This document shows, piece by piece, positions 1-10,304 of a DNA stretch of 21,348 bases. The stretch comes from Sporothrix humicola (taxonomy: Eukaryota > Ascomycota > Sordariomycetes > Ophiostomatales > Ophiostomataceae): contig WNYE01000172.1 of assembly GCA_021396245.1 (NCBI GenBank), forward strand, positions 1 through 21,348, written 5' to 3'. The position numbers were made by a program, and so were the translations under genes. The first letter of the stretch is position 1; each line of letters starts with the position of its first letter. A model generated the notes under the pieces. The model was not told the origin of the DNA, did no database searches, and worked only from the letters and a program-made list of their open reading frames with translations.

Positions 1-771
1 GTTAAAACGCTTAATAAATACAAAATTAAACGGCTTAAGTTTTTAAAAAAAAATAACTATTTTAAAAAAATCTATAAAAGTATATTTAATATTATTAATT
101 TTATTAAAAGTATATTAAAAAACTAATAAAAAAATTAAAAAAATATCGTATTATTTAAGTTTAATATTAATAAACGTTATAACTTCGTAATAAACGGTTT
201 TATCGTTTATTTTATTTAATATAACTTTAATATATTAAAATATAACGTAAAGTTTAATATTTTTTAATTTATAATTATAATAATTAATTTAATTATATAC
301 GTTATAAACGAAGTTAATAATAATAAACTAAACTTTATAACTTTATATTTCGTAATCGAAAAAAACCGTTTCGTAAACGTCGGCGGTTTTACCTTTTACT
401 TTAACGTAAAAAAAGTTTTCGAAAATTAAAAACTTTAAAATATTATAATCGTAATAAATTACTTTTAAATAAATATATTATTCGTTAAAGTTATTTATAA
501 TAAACTTAAATACGTAATAAACCATTTATAACAACGTTTAACCTAAAACTAAAACGAAAAACGTACCGTTTATTATAACGAAAAATTATAATAATTTTTA
601 ACTAAAAATAAAAATAAATAAACAAATCGTACAAAAAAATTCGTTATACGCCTAAAAGTAATCGAAAAAATTCAAAAAAAATAACTTTTTACTTATAAAG
701 TCGTAGTTAATACAAAAACATACGAACAGTTTCGCGTAACAAATTTTCAACGAAACAAAAAAGTCATAACC
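1..771. repeat. RIP-degraded AT-rich repeat DNA (left flank)
   Basis: This stretch is almost pure A/T and every frame is broken. In 121-240 I count eight C residues, five of them in CpG, with no CpA and no TpG, while TpA is everywhere. Loss of CpA/TpG with gain of TpA and retention of CpG is the classic outcome of repeat-induced point mutation in ascomycetes. RIP acts on duplicated DNA, so the block was very probably transposon-derived. No transposase or reverse transcriptase motif can be read, so the original element cannot be named. The block continues off the window edge. Confidence 0.85.
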
Positions 772-968
772 TGTAAAAGTAATATATATACATTTTATAT
801 ATATGGGAAATAAGGCCTTAGAGGTATATTTAGAGAAATAAGGCGTAGCGTTAGGTTACATGACCTCGGTGGGCCTTACATATATGGACTTTTCTGTTTA
901 TGTAATCTTATAGATTAAAACTACTCTCGTAATAGATATACAGTAAACAACTCTTATGTAAACTTACA
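772..968 (+). mobile_element. Possible decayed LTR (about 197 bp), tentative
   Basis: This strip is much less AT-rich than the sequence to its left and keeps CpA and TpG. It starts TGTAA and ends TTACA, the short inverted ends expected of an LTR. It holds a TATA-like run near 795-805 and has a length usual for a fungal Copia-type LTR. Two related segments (aaataaggc) occur near 810 and 837. There is no second LTR copy, no clear polypurine tract just upstream and no recognisable target-site duplication, so the call is weak. It could simply be the ragged edge of the RIP block. Confidence 0.25.
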
Positions 969-1173
969 AAACTTAAATTAATGTAGTAGAATTTACAAGT
1001 CGTATTACTTATTTTCATGAAAATGAATGGGTATCGCTTTTACCTTTTGAAAATGCCATGTCTTGCCGAGTTCCATATACTGACGACAGTCTGATGAAAA
1101 GACCATCCCAAAACGCCATGCCATTGACACGTTCTTTCTTTCCTTTACCTTACAAAAACACCTTTACCAAGGC
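969..1173. other. Short transition zone and 3' flank of the SAK-like gene
   Basis: Base composition moves from AT-rich repeat to genic DNA here. The part nearest 1173 should hold the 3' UTR and poly(A) site of the minus-strand gene that ends at 1174. No reading frame or motif of note was seen. Confidence 0.4.
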
Positions 1174-3291
1174 TCAATCGTCATAGACAATCTTCTGTCT
1201 TTGAAGCCCCTGGCTAGCTGCGGCTGGAGTAGAAGCCGGCCCGGCATCGTCGAGAGACTGGTAGTTAAAGTGCCCCGTCGAACGACCAGTCGCTTTGCTC
1301 GCAGCAACACCTGGGCCAGCATGGCCTTGGGCTCCAGCATTGCGTGGTCCTACTCTTGGTGTCTGGCCACCGCCACCGCCACCGCCGCCGCCGCCGCGGA
1401 AATTGCCACGTCCCCCATTGAAGCCGCCCCGAAAGCCTCCACGACCGGCCGCCTGGAAGTGGTAGCCACGGCCACCACCGCCCTGTGGTCCAAACTGGCC
1501 GCTAGGTCCCCGTGGAACCGCCATTGCAGCCGGCTGGGTTGGGACCGTACCCGCAGGGTTCGGCCGCGGTCGGTTGCTAGCTCCAATGCCACCGTACGGT
1601 CTCGTGCTGGCGCCGCGGTGGCGCTTGAACGGAGGCCCGTTGCTGCTCTCGCTCTGGTCGCCTGCATGTTCAGACTCAACGCGCAAGATCGCCTTTTCTC
1701 CGACTGTTGTCTCAATATCAAACACCTTGTCGGCCGGCAAGGGTACCCACCTGCGGATTTGCGAGGCTTCGTACGGCCGTGCACTACGATACACGGCCAA
1801 AACCGCAAGTGGTGTAGCCTCGGCTGTGTGGTACGTGGTGCCGGGGACTGCCGGGCGAACCTTGACAGCCCACACGCTATTGTTCATGTTCCCAATAGCT
1901 TCCACGCGCCAGGTCATCTTGCTGCCCATGCCGCCGGCCTTGGCCAGTAGATGCGGCGGGCAGACTCGCGGGCCAATCATAATGCTGTTAGCATGGAACT
2001 TGATATCCCGTCGGTTGATCTGAGCAGGCAGGTGCAGCAGCTCAAGAAGGCGCTCCGTGTCGGCGTCTTTGATCAGGTATCCAGTGAAGAACACTGTCTT
2101 GTTGAGGGCCAGCTGCCCATTCTTGCCTCCACCGGCTGCATTGTGGCAGTTGATCATGTGCTGAACCTCGGCCACCTCGACAACTGGATCTAGGGTCGTG
2201 GAGGTATCCGTCACGAACACCACCTCACCATCAATAGGCGGCAGCGGCGCCACAGCTCGCTTCTCGCGCCTCTCGTTGTACTGGGACAAGAATTCGCGGA
2301 AGCCGTCAACGTGGCGCGGCCGATCCTCGTAGATGCGGATCTCTGTCGCTGACGAGTACGTCTCCATGAGCGTCTCGAGGTATGCCTGCTTGAAGTTCAT
2401 CGTGCTGGAGAATTTCTCGTTGTTGGGCCCCGACGCCGGCTTGAGCACAATCATGTCAAAGACAAGCTTCTTGCTGTTGACCATGCGCTGGATCAGGTCA
2501 CCGAACCCACGGTCCGACCGTCCTGTCAGCAGCACGCACAGCGCGCCTGGCTCCTTCATGCTGAGCCGCACCAATTCGACAATCTTCTCGTTCCACCAGC
2601 CCTCCCATGCCTGGGGTTCCTCAATCGCTTGTCCGGAGCCTGTCGCTGCAAGGATACGCACGTCGTGCCACCAGCCTCCTGTATTAAACACGGTGTTGCT
2701 CGATAAGGAGCCTATTGTCGCTGCAGCCCAGAGTTTCGGGTTTGGCAATGGGGTCTTGAACACTGTGTTTAGAGGTGAAAGGTTAGCCAACGCTGCTTGT
2801 CTGTATGAACTTGAACTCAAAGAGGAAACAGTGAGAAAGAAAATGTCCTCACGTGTGTTGTCAAAGTCGTAGATGTGGATGCTCCGGACAGCGTTTGCTT
2901 CGGGGAGCTTGTGGTTCAGCAGCGACCAACGGCCCAGTGCTGTCGGTGTGCAGGATTCGGGACTAATTAGACCAGAGTCTCTGCTACTACTACTCCCCAT
3001 GCCAGCTACCGATGCAGATGTAGATACGACTGCAGCCTCAGCCGGTGTTGGAAAGGCATTTGTTGCATTGTTGAGGACAATTGCCTGCTGTTGTTGAAGC
3101 AACTGTTGCTGCTGCTGCAAATTCCGGGCCGCGTTGTAGGCGGCGGACGCCGAGATTGACATCGTAGGTGAAGAGTGGAAGTGCCTAGCCGAGATATATG
3201 GGACAACTTGTATTGAAGGCGTGCGTAAGGTCGAAGTGGTCGTCGTGTGAATTGAGGAGGAAAGGAATCGAGCTGCACCAAGCACCTTCAT
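1174..3291 (-). CDS. HAD-type Swiss Army Knife (SAK) RNA repair-like protein with RGG tail
   Basis: Predicted 675-aa protein from exons 3291-2853 and 2762-1174. The 90-nt intron (2763-2852) has donor GTGAGG, branch CTAAC and acceptor CACAG; splicing restores the HAD nucleophile motif DFDNTLF (residues 142-148) followed by KTPLPNP. Other HAD signatures are LLTGRSD (224-230) and YEDRPRHVDGF (291-301). This pattern matches the fungal HAD domain of predicted 'Swiss Army Knife' RNA repair proteins; the repair role is a family prediction, and phosphatase/phosphotransfer chemistry is inferred from the HAD motifs. A Gln-rich stretch lies near residues 29-39. An RGG/poly-Gly segment (about 571-612) suggests RNA binding, and its poly-Gly run is coded by a GCC/ACC-rich trinucleotide tract near 1366-1398. 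The conserved-looking tail contains HFNYQSLDD. The frame is open further upstream but the first in-frame ATG is at 3291; a second ATG at 3162 is a plausible alternative start. Confidence 0.8.
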   Translation of the reverse strand: MKVLGAARFLSSSIHTTTTSTLRTPSIQVVPYISARHFHSSPTMSISASAAYNAARNLQQQQQLLQQQQAIVLNNATNAFPTPAEAAVVSTSASVAGMGSSSSRDSGLISPESCTPTALGRWSLLNHKLPEANAVRSIHIYDFDNTREDIFFLTVSSLSSSSYRQAALANLSPLNTVFKTPLPNPKLWAAATIGSLSSNTVFNTGGWWHDVRILAATGSGQAIEEPQAWEGWWNEKIVELVRLSMKEPGALCVLLTGRSDRGFGDLIQRMVNSKKLVFDMIVLKPASGPNNEKFSSTMNFKQAYLETLMETYSSATEIRIYEDRPRHVDGFREFLSQYNERREKRAVAPLPPIDGEVVFVTDTSTTLDPVVEVAEVQHMINCHNAAGGGKNGQLALNKTVFFTGYLIKDADTERLLELLHLPAQINRRDIKFHANSIMIGPRVCPPHLLAKAGGMGSKMTWRVEAIGNMNNSVWAVKVRPAVPGTTYHTAEATPLAVLAVYRSARPYEASQIRRWVPLPADKVFDIETTVGEKAILRVESEHAGDQSESSNGPPFKRHRGASTRPYGGIGASNRPRPNPAGTVPTQPAAMAVPRGPSGQFGPQGGGGRGYHFQAAGRGGFRGGFNGGRGNFRGGGGGGGGGGQTPRVGPRNAGAQGHAGPGVAASKATGRSTGHFNYQSLDDAGPASTPAAASQGLQRQKIVYDD
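2763..2852 (-). other. Frame-preserving intron inside HAD motif I
   Basis: Read on the minus strand, the donor is C|GTGAGG, the branch site is CTAAC at 2786-2782 and the acceptor is CACAG|TG. It is 90 nt long (divisible by three) and has no in-frame stop, so it is invisible to simple ORF calling. The case for it is that removal joins DFDNT to LFKTPLPNP, the expected HAD motif, whereas retention inserts 30 low-complexity residues net. Confidence 0.85.
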
Positions 3292-4328
3292 AGGCAAGGA
3301 GAGGTGCGGGCGAGAGGGCAATCAGAACAGAAAGGGGGCTTCTTTCCCTCTTGTACTTGGGATCAAATGCTCCTCATAGAAGGAAAGAGCGAGCGAGGGG
3401 CATAAGGCTCCTTTCTGAGTCACGGAAAGAGCGGGTGTTCGAAAATGGGAAGGAGCTATCGAGCTGTCATATGTTGTCGCATTGTGCAGGTCGTAGCATT
3501 TTACTAGTGCTGTTCTGTTTGGCAGCCTTATTTTCTGACCTCTGGACGGCCTCATCAAAAATCCAATGCGGGTCACGTGAAGCGCCTTGTACCACACTAT
3601 TACATTCATCACTTGGGCATCCCTCAGCTTTTCTTTCTTTTGCTTCACGCGTAATAGTGAATCAAATTGGTGGAAATTGGAATTTTGCATTTTATGTACT
3701 GGTTGGCTATGGGAAAGAATTTTGCTAGAATGGATATATCCAAGACGACCTCTCCAAGAAATAGATTGGTGATAAATGGAAAACGGAGAATGTGAGAAAG
3801 ATGAAAAGTAAAAGGATAAAAGAGTAAAAATCAAGGCTGCGGTAGAAGGCAATGAGAAAGCAGGCAACACCGAGGACGAAAATAAGAAGCCGAATATATG
3901 ATACTCCATAAAGCAAAATCCGAGAAGAAAACAAATCCCACGAAAACAGGCTGGCAGCAATGGGGCAAAGAAAGCAAGAAAAGGGGACAGGCGGGTTCGA
4001 GATAAATGCTGCCCTGGTAACCAAAAACATAAATATTGTCTGAAAACGCCATGCAAAATGTTTTTCTTTCCGAGTTGATGCAAAAGTTTAACGTTAATAA
4101 CATAAGATTGAGTGGTGGGTGGTTGTGAATAAATGTGAGTATGTTGAAATGGTGCTCTTGGGGAGAGGGTTGTGGTGGTCGAAAGAAAGAAGTCATCCCC
4201 AAGAATAAAACGAATCATAAGGTTTAGGAGTGGCCTAAACGGAGAAAATGGTGGAGGTGAGATGTCATGAGATGTTTGTAAGATTGAGAGGTGTGCGAGG
4301 GTGTGAGACGAGGCGGGCAAAGGTGAGC
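3292..4328 (-). promoter_or_regulatory. 5' region of the SAK-like gene / 3' flank of INP1
   Basis: About 1 kb between two tandem minus-strand genes. Read on the minus strand it is strongly pyrimidine-rich (for example the complements of 3370-3460 and 3780-4000), as is common for fungal promoters and leaders. That richness leaves a long stop-free minus frame (3322-4320), but it has no ATG at its start and only low-complexity sequence, so I do not call it a gene. One copy of the motif GGAAGGAGC lies at 3448-3456. No confident TATA box or transcription start can be assigned. Confidence 0.5.
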
Positions 4329-6500
4329 TTAGTCGAGGGCCCAGCGGCGTGTCCAGACAATAGGATCACCGCCAGTATCTGAGAGCGTATCGCTGTCATC
4401 CGAATCAGATCCAGCCTTGGAGGCGGTTGACGAGCTTCGCTTAATACTAGGGGATGCCGAGAAGCAGCGTGCGGTATCGTCGCCGTCATCGTCTTCATCG
4501 TCATCATCCTCATCCTCGTTGTCCTCAGCGTCCGTGTACACCTCGTTGTCTGCCTCGGTGTAGACGTTGAGGCGGCTGACATCATGGTCAGGGCGCGTCA
4601 ACTCGGTGCTGCGGCCCAACGGATCATCGACGTCAGTGTAATCCCACTGGGCAGAGATACTCTCGCCTGTGTCGGTGTTCTTGCCAACCGCAGAGCCGCG
4701 CCATTCGCCCTTGAGGATGCGTGCAGCGATCCTCAGCATCAGTGTGAGCAAGTAGTTTGGCGGTGCAAGGAGGATCTCAAACACTTTGTAGATGATGGAG
4801 CCAGGGATGCGCCGCATTGCCTCGAGGCGTGTCGTGGCGCGTCCCGAGCTATGGAGGTTGCGGAGATGGCTGGGCGCAATAATATTGACGGCCGGCGGGA
4901 GAGCCGCATGGTTGGATACGGAGATGCTGGATGTAGTTGCGCGGTGACGCATGCGCGGGTGGTTTTGCATCTCCTGCTGCTGCTGAAGCTGTTCGAGGGT
5001 TCCGATGCCGCCATTGAACTTTCTCCGAGCATCTTCGTACAGGGAAGAGAGGCTCGGCGGGACGTTTGCGCCATCAGCAACCGAGCCTGCGGTGGATGCC
5101 TTGCTTGAAGACAGCCATGAACGCAAGCTGTTGAAGGGGCTGTTCGTGTCCGCTGTCGACTGGTCGGACTCTTCCACCCATCGGCCGTCGATGGAGGGCC
5201 AGGCGGTCTTTTGTGACGTTGAGATATCACTCGTAAGAGACAGGGCGCGGTCTCGTTGCGCGCGACTGCTCTGTCCACCGCCCGGAGAGAACGTACCGCC
5301 TGTGTTATGCCAGGGGACGCCCATCTTGTTGACTTCGATCTCGGAAGCTTTGAGCTCATTAATGCGCTGCTCATGCTCGGCAACCAATGCAGGCACAAGC
5401 CGGCGGCCAAACTCATCGACGCCCTCGGCGCTTGTGCCCTTTTTCTGGGCTTCGAGCATTGCCAGCCACTCTCTTCGGGTAAATTCCGTAGGCTGCTCGA
5501 GTCCCGACTGCTGCGTCTGTGATCGCTGAAGCTTCTGCCGTGAAGGTGCAACTGATGACACAACGGAGGACAAAACCGAACCGTCGTCGTCGTCGTCGTA
5601 TTCCTCGTCTCTCTCTACTAGAGACGGCGGCGATTCGGACCGCCGTTTCTGTTTGGCACTGGAAGGGGCACCAGTAGCCGAACCTTCAGTGTCCGGCCGT
5701 TTGACAGGGGTCCATGGCTTCTTCTTCAAGGGTGTAGATGGCTGCTCGGGCAGCTCGACGGTAAAGGTACGTTTAAAAGGGCACGGAGTCTTTTCGAACT
5801 GAAGAATGTGGTCGAGGACGTCGCGCAGGCGCTGGGCACGTTCGTCGTTCTCACCGCCGTCGCCGACGGGGACCTCGATGCGCCAGTATTGGGGGCGGCG
5901 GATCTGCAGGATGAACTTGCTGGATTCTTCGTCGATACACCAGCACTGACTCTTGGGGAGGATTGGTTGGAGGGCACTGCCGCAGCTCAAGAAAGCAACC
6001 GATCCTGGGGCGCGATAAATACTGAGGGCACCGACAGCAATGGTACGGTCGAACTGGGATTTCCACGGCAGGGTACCGGGTGCAATCTCGTCTTCGGCGG
6101 TTGTGGTCAAGCTCCGTCGGCTGCGAGCGTTGCTTCGACTATGAGCGCTACCAATGTTGTCGAGGTTCCGCGCGCCGGCTGTGAAGGACAGAATCTTGGC
6201 TGAAGGGTGGTTGTACAGGGTCTCGACAGCCTCGCCGTTGGCATTTGTGGTAGAGGGAGGGAGGTGGGAGCCGGCGGTGACCGAGGACACGTCGGATGTG
6301 GTCGGGGAGGTGCCGAAGTCGGCTGCTGCGGCTGCAGCCGCCATAGCGGCGGCAGCTGCCGCGGCCTTTACAGCATCCGCATCCACGCCATGGTTCTGGA
6401 GATGGCTGCTCGTGCTGCTGCTGCGGGTGTGCTGGGGTGCTGTATATGAGCGGCGCGGCGGGCCCGGAGCAGCCGTGTCGCGACCGGCTGCTCTGCCCAT
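4329..6500 (-). CDS. INP1: Inheritance of peroxisomes protein 1 (Inp1)-like
   Basis: Single-exon 723-aa protein starting at ATG 6500 (context CCAGCATGG) and ending in TAA. Residues about 93-250 carry the Inp1-type core: an ILSFTAGARNL segment, then the region around RTIAVGALSIYRAPGSVAF and LPKSQCWCIDEESSKF, with tryptophan/beta-rich sequence compatible with the PH-like fold of the family. In yeast, Inp1 is a peripheral peroxisomal protein that binds Pex3 and tethers peroxisomes to the mother-cell cortex; in moulds this role is inferred. A second conserved-looking hydrophobic/basic block occurs near the C-terminus (PGSIIYKVFEILLAPPNYLL), followed by an acidic tract of Asp/Glu. The N-terminus has an Ala run (about 46-60), and the centre is Ser/Gln-rich and probably disordered. 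Other members are often about this size or shorter because of variable disordered regions. Confidence 0.8.
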   Translation of the reverse strand: MGRAAGRDTAAPGPPRRSYTAPQHTRSSSTSSHLQNHGVDADAVKAAAAAAAMAAAAAAADFGTSPTTSDVSSVTAGSHLPPSTTNANGEAVETLYNHPSAKILSFTAGARNLDNIGSAHSRSNARSRRSLTTTAEDEIAPGTLPWKSQFDRTIAVGALSIYRAPGSVAFLSCGSALQPILPKSQCWCIDEESSKFILQIRRPQYWRIEVPVGDGGENDERAQRLRDVLDHILQFEKTPCPFKRTFTVELPEQPSTPLKKKPWTPVKRPDTEGSATGAPSSAKQKRRSESPPSLVERDEEYDDDDDGSVLSSVVSSVAPSRQKLQRSQTQQSGLEQPTEFTRREWLAMLEAQKKGTSAEGVDEFGRRLVPALVAEHEQRINELKASEIEVNKMGVPWHNTGGTFSPGGGQSSRAQRDRALSLTSDISTSQKTAWPSIDGRWVEESDQSTADTNSPFNSLRSWLSSSKASTAGSVADGANVPPSLSSLYEDARRKFNGGIGTLEQLQQQQEMQNHPRMRHRATTSSISVSNHAALPPAVNIIAPSHLRNLHSSGRATTRLEAMRRIPGSIIYKVFEILLAPPNYLLTLMLRIAARILKGEWRGSAVGKNTDTGESISAQWDYTDVDDPLGRSTELTRPDHDVSRLNVYTEADNEVYTDAEDNEDEDDDDEDDDGDDTARCFSASPSIKRSSSTASKAGSDSDDSDTLSDTGGDPIVWTRRWALD

Positions 6501-8464
6501 GCTGGTCGATTGCTACCTAACAGAAAAGCCCGGGTGGATCGTGGCACTCGCGTGTATATGGGACGGTTTTTCGTGTCTTGTTCGTGGACGGTTCGAGCAA
6601 TGTGTACGGAATGTGTAAAAGGAGGTTGAGGGAAGTAGTCGTAGAAGAAAAGTGTTCGTTCGGGTTCAGTGGGACGCGGTATTGCTGCCGGCAGACATAA
6701 CTTTTTTTTCCACTCGGCGTGGCTGGGCAGCTTTATTTCGTTGCCCCACGGTTCCACGTCGTGTTTACCACCGGCTACCCTTGACCTAGTTCGAATCTTC
6801 GGGAATCCCAAGAGGAGGGGCCCGTCGGTAGGCGCGCGTAGGAGCTGGGAAGGGCAAGAGAGCGAGGGCGGGAGGGGAGTGGCTAATGCTGCAGGCGGGA
6901 GAGGTGCAGCAGAGAGAACTGGCAGAGGGGATGCAAAACGACGCCAACGCGCTTGAGAGCGGTCAGTACCGTAGAAAGCCAGTAGCCACAAAGGACAACA
7001 GGTGCGTCGTGGTCTGGTGGCAGGAGTTGGAACGGTCGTGCGGTAGTCAAAGGGTCGAAAAAAGGAGATTGGCAAGCCTGCATGCAGTAGGCCGGCGGAG
7101 CAGGTTGCATATGTAGGCGGTCAAGAGAGGATGGTTTGCGCTGGGTGGCAGGGGATGATTGAAGAAGAGGGAAAAGATGGAAGAAAGAGGAGGACGGAAA
7201 GTGAGAATTTTGAGATGGCAAAAGAAAAGAAAATGCACCGAATAGGAAACGGGAATTGGCCCCAATCGGTCGGTTTGGGATTTGGGGTGCTCCTGCCGTT
7301 GTTTTGTATTGTCGTTGGAGGAAAGAAGGGCGTCGAGGGCAGAAGGGAAAGAACGAGAGAGGTCGGGACCCCGGTTAATTTGGCATTTGCGTGGCTGCAG
7401 CAGGTGCCCCCAACGAATCAAAGAGGACCCGCGTCCCAGCAAAAACGCAGCAAAACGGGCAAGGCTCCAGCGAAACGGAGTCTGTGAGTGTAAAAAGCAC
7501 CCGCACGACACTGTTTCGAACGCTGCAGGCTGTCCGTCAGTGTCTTACTCCGTGATACACGGCACGACACAGAAGTCAGGCCAATGTTGAAACCAGGTAC
7601 CAAAACGTCGTCCGATTTAGGGGAGAGGGGGAAGGAGCAATGGGTAGAGTACAGATACAGAAAGAAGCAAAATATCCAATGATGCAAAAAGGAAGCGACG
7701 ATGAAGAGGGGAGACAGGAGGGAGTCAAATGCTCTGGGTCCACGAAAAGAAGAAAGAGCGATCGACGACGGGCGGTGAGGGATGGAGGGATGGCAGGAGG
7801 CAGGCTCATTTCAGGACATTTCAGGACGAGGGCAACAAAGGAGATGGATGCGACACGCTAGCGGTGACCACGCGACGCGCCTCAGGCAAGATCGTTCTTT
7901 CCGTCTTAACATCTATCTTCAAAGCACAAATTGCTTAAAGTTTGGGGGGCGAGAACGACTGGCATGCAGGAGCGATGCGGACTCGCGTCTGCCACTATGC
8001 AGCGGCCGTTGGGTGATCTTACACAGCGGCGCTGATGTCGCACTAAACGCCGCTAACACGCATCGGCAGCGAAGATGGTGTGAAGCAGAGGGGAAGCCGT
8101 TGGACAATACTGTGTTTGGGCGCATGTGTTATTGTATTCGGCGAGAGGGTGTGTTTTTGTTTTTGTTTTGAAAATATGAGATTGGTGTTAGTTAATATAG
8201 CTGCAGTTCTTTTTTCTGCTTTTTTTTTTTTTAGAAAAAAAATTAATGGTCAAAAAATTTAGTTATTAAAAATATATAAACATGATACATATGAAAATTA
8301 TACATGAAGATGTGAGCGTCCCGAGACGCAAACGTTGAAACAAAATTGCTCAGAGAAAAATAGAACAAAAAGGAGAGATAGAAAGTTACAAGGCATGTTT
8401 TGTCTATAATCACCATTCCTTTCTGTTCTTGTTTCATGTCGAGAGAAATCGAGAACACATATCA
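6501..8464 (-). promoter_or_regulatory. Intergenic region: INP1 promoter/leader and MFS gene 3' flank
   Basis: Nearly 2 kb with no recognisable gene. The part from about 6560 to 7850 is pyrimidine-rich on the minus strand, as expected of a fungal promoter for INP1. One GGAAGGAGC copy sits at 7630-7638. The part from about 8160 to 8464 is AT-rich, with a long T run followed by an A run near 8221-8241 and a small GCGTC/GACGC hairpin at 8316-8329; this is likely 3' UTR and termination DNA of the minus-strand transporter. The short ORFs here have no recognisable similarity and mostly lack ATG or domain-like composition. Confidence 0.45.
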
Positions 8465-10304
8465 TCATGCCTCCTCCTTCTGTATTTTACTCTCGCCTGT
8501 TGCCGTCTCGCTAGTCGGCTCATTGGCAATCGACTTCTTCTTGACAGTCCGCCACTCCATGGCCAGAGCACCCAAAATGGAAATGCCTGCCAAGATCAGA
8601 CCGACACGGAAGACCACACGGAGGGCATCGTTATAGGCAACGAGAGCTGCTGGCCGGTCGGCGGCGGCCACGAGATTTAGCACCTCCGTGGCTCCAGCGC
8701 CTTGAATCTGCTGTGGTGAGAGAGAGAGCCCGGGAATGGCATTGAAACGATGCGTGAGTTGGCTGTCGAGAACGTTTTGGCCAACAGACGTGAAGATGGC
8801 TCCGAGGAGCTGCTGGCCAAAGAACATGAGCGAGGCGCCAAGGGCGACGTCCGGGCGCGGCAGGACAGTTTGAGCGGCCATATTCGGTGCTTGTGACGAG
8901 AAGCCGAGACCGAAGCCATAAAGAAGCTGAAAACCGGCCCATTGAGCTGTAGAAGAGGTGACGGATAGAGTCGTCAAAAGCCCAGAGCCGGCAGTGGCAA
9001 GGCAGGTGCCGAGAATGAGAAACGGCGTGTAGTATCCAAGGCGGACGGTGAGAAGACCGGTGACAATGGACGCAACAACAACGGGCATCATCATGGGCAG
9101 CGTGCGGACGCCACTCGTAACTGCCGAAACGCCTTGAATGGCTTGGAACCAGACAGGCAGGTAATAGGCAAAGATGGTCATATGGGCGCCCATGGCGCAC
9201 GCCGAAAGGAAACCAGCGGCGATGCTGCGCTGGAGGAGGATCCGAGGCGGAACAGTGACTTGCTGTTCAGGCCTCCATATTTGAACGGCGATAAAGGCCA
9301 GAAATAGGAGACTAGACAGAACCAGGAGGGCAATAACACGACCGCTGTTCCAGCTGTATTTTGTGCCACCCCATTGCAGGGCCAAACAGAGGCAAACAAC
9401 GGCCGGAACCAGGGCCAGCATACCGAGGGCATCGATACGGCGGAGTTTATCTTTTAGGGGAGTGTCGGCTTGACCTGGCTTTCCTGGCTGGGGTTGAATG
9501 TGAAGAAGCAGCGAGACCACGACAAAGACAACAGCACCGAGAGGTAGGTTGATGTAAAAACACCAGCGCCAAGAGACATTCGTGGTGAATGCACCGCCAA
9601 CAAGGGGACCCATGACCGAAGCCACAGCAAAGACACCGCCGAAGAAGCCTTGGTACTTGGGCCGCTTATGAAGGGGCACCGAGTGGACAAGGATGGCAAT
9701 CACACCAGCAGTGATTCCGCCCGCGCCGAGACCAGCCACGGCACGGCCGAAAATAAGGGCGATCGAGTTTGGTGCTGCACCACAAACGGCCGAGCCAACT
9801 TCGAACAAGACAATGGACGTCAGAAAGGTCCCTTTGATGCTGAAGATGCCATATAGCTTTCCAAAGAGCAGCTGGAAGGCACAGTTGGTCAGCATATAGG
9901 CCGTTCCATACCATCCAATGTCACCGGCCGAGTTGAATTCGTTTGTGATTTGGGGAATGGCAGTCGAGACAATAAGGCGGTCCTAGAGGGGAAGATAAGT
10001 TAGAACCTGGTCGCAGTCAGGGATAGACTAACGATGGACTCACCAGCGTCACGAGAAACATGCCAATGAAAATTGACAGCATAATGAGAAGCAACCGGAT
10101 TCCAGTTGGGTATACCAAGTCATCGTCGTGGCGAGGTCCAGGGCCAGCAGGTGTGATTTGGTTTTGGTTTTGTTTCTGCTCTGATTCTGGACCTGGCTTG
10201 GAAAGAGAGTCCTCTTTTATGGACCCTGATGCCTCAGCGGTAGCATCCGTTGCCGAAACTTGGCCCTTCTCTTTGGAAAGGCGAGGCCATTCTCTGGTAG
10301 ACAT
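8465..10304 (-). CDS. MFS drug/toxin efflux transporter, DHA2 (14-TMS) type
   Basis: Predicted 592-aa protein from exons 10304-10044 and 9982-8465 (61-nt intron). The start ATG at 10304 (context CACAACATG) gives a hydrophilic N-terminal tail of about 65 residues before the first membrane segment. Splicing creates FLVTLDRLIVSTAIPQIT (residues 83-100), the MFS motif D-type sequence at the end of TM1. GKLYGIFS (about 128-135) is the loop 2-3 motif, AGLGAGGITAGV the TM5 antiporter-like motif, and NVSWRWCFYINLPLG the hallmark after TM5/6 in DHA2 proton antiporters. The many following hydrophobic stretches fit 14 TM helices. The C-terminus is Lys/Glu-rich and cytosolic. The family exports drugs, mycotoxins or other small molecules across the plasma membrane by proton exchange; the substrate is unknown. 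No biosynthetic genes flank it, so a toxin-cluster role is unsupported. Confidence 0.88.
9983..10043 (-). other. Intron of the MFS transporter gene
   Basis: 61 nt, phase 0. Donor CTG|GTGAGT, branch CTAAC at 10003-9999, acceptor CTAG|GAC. Joining the exons gives the continuous TM1/motif D sequence FLVTL-DRLIVSTAIPQ, which is how it was recognised. Confidence 0.92.

Noticed and set aside
3292..3321. 10-residue extension of the SAK-like protein
   Set aside because: It would start at TTG; the first ATG in frame is at 3291.
3322..4320. 332-codon minus-strand open frame upstream of the SAK-like gene
   Set aside because: First codon is TTG, the composition is low-complexity Ser/Phe/Pro from pyrimidine-rich promoter DNA, and no domain is recognisable.
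6786..6800. tRNA B-box-like gttcgaatc
   Set aside because: No matching A box, acceptor stem or anticodon arm could be built around it on either strand.
8316..8329. GCGTC/GACGC hairpin as a bacterial-type terminator
   Set aside because: Only a 5-bp stem in a eukaryotic 3' region, where such terminators are not expected.
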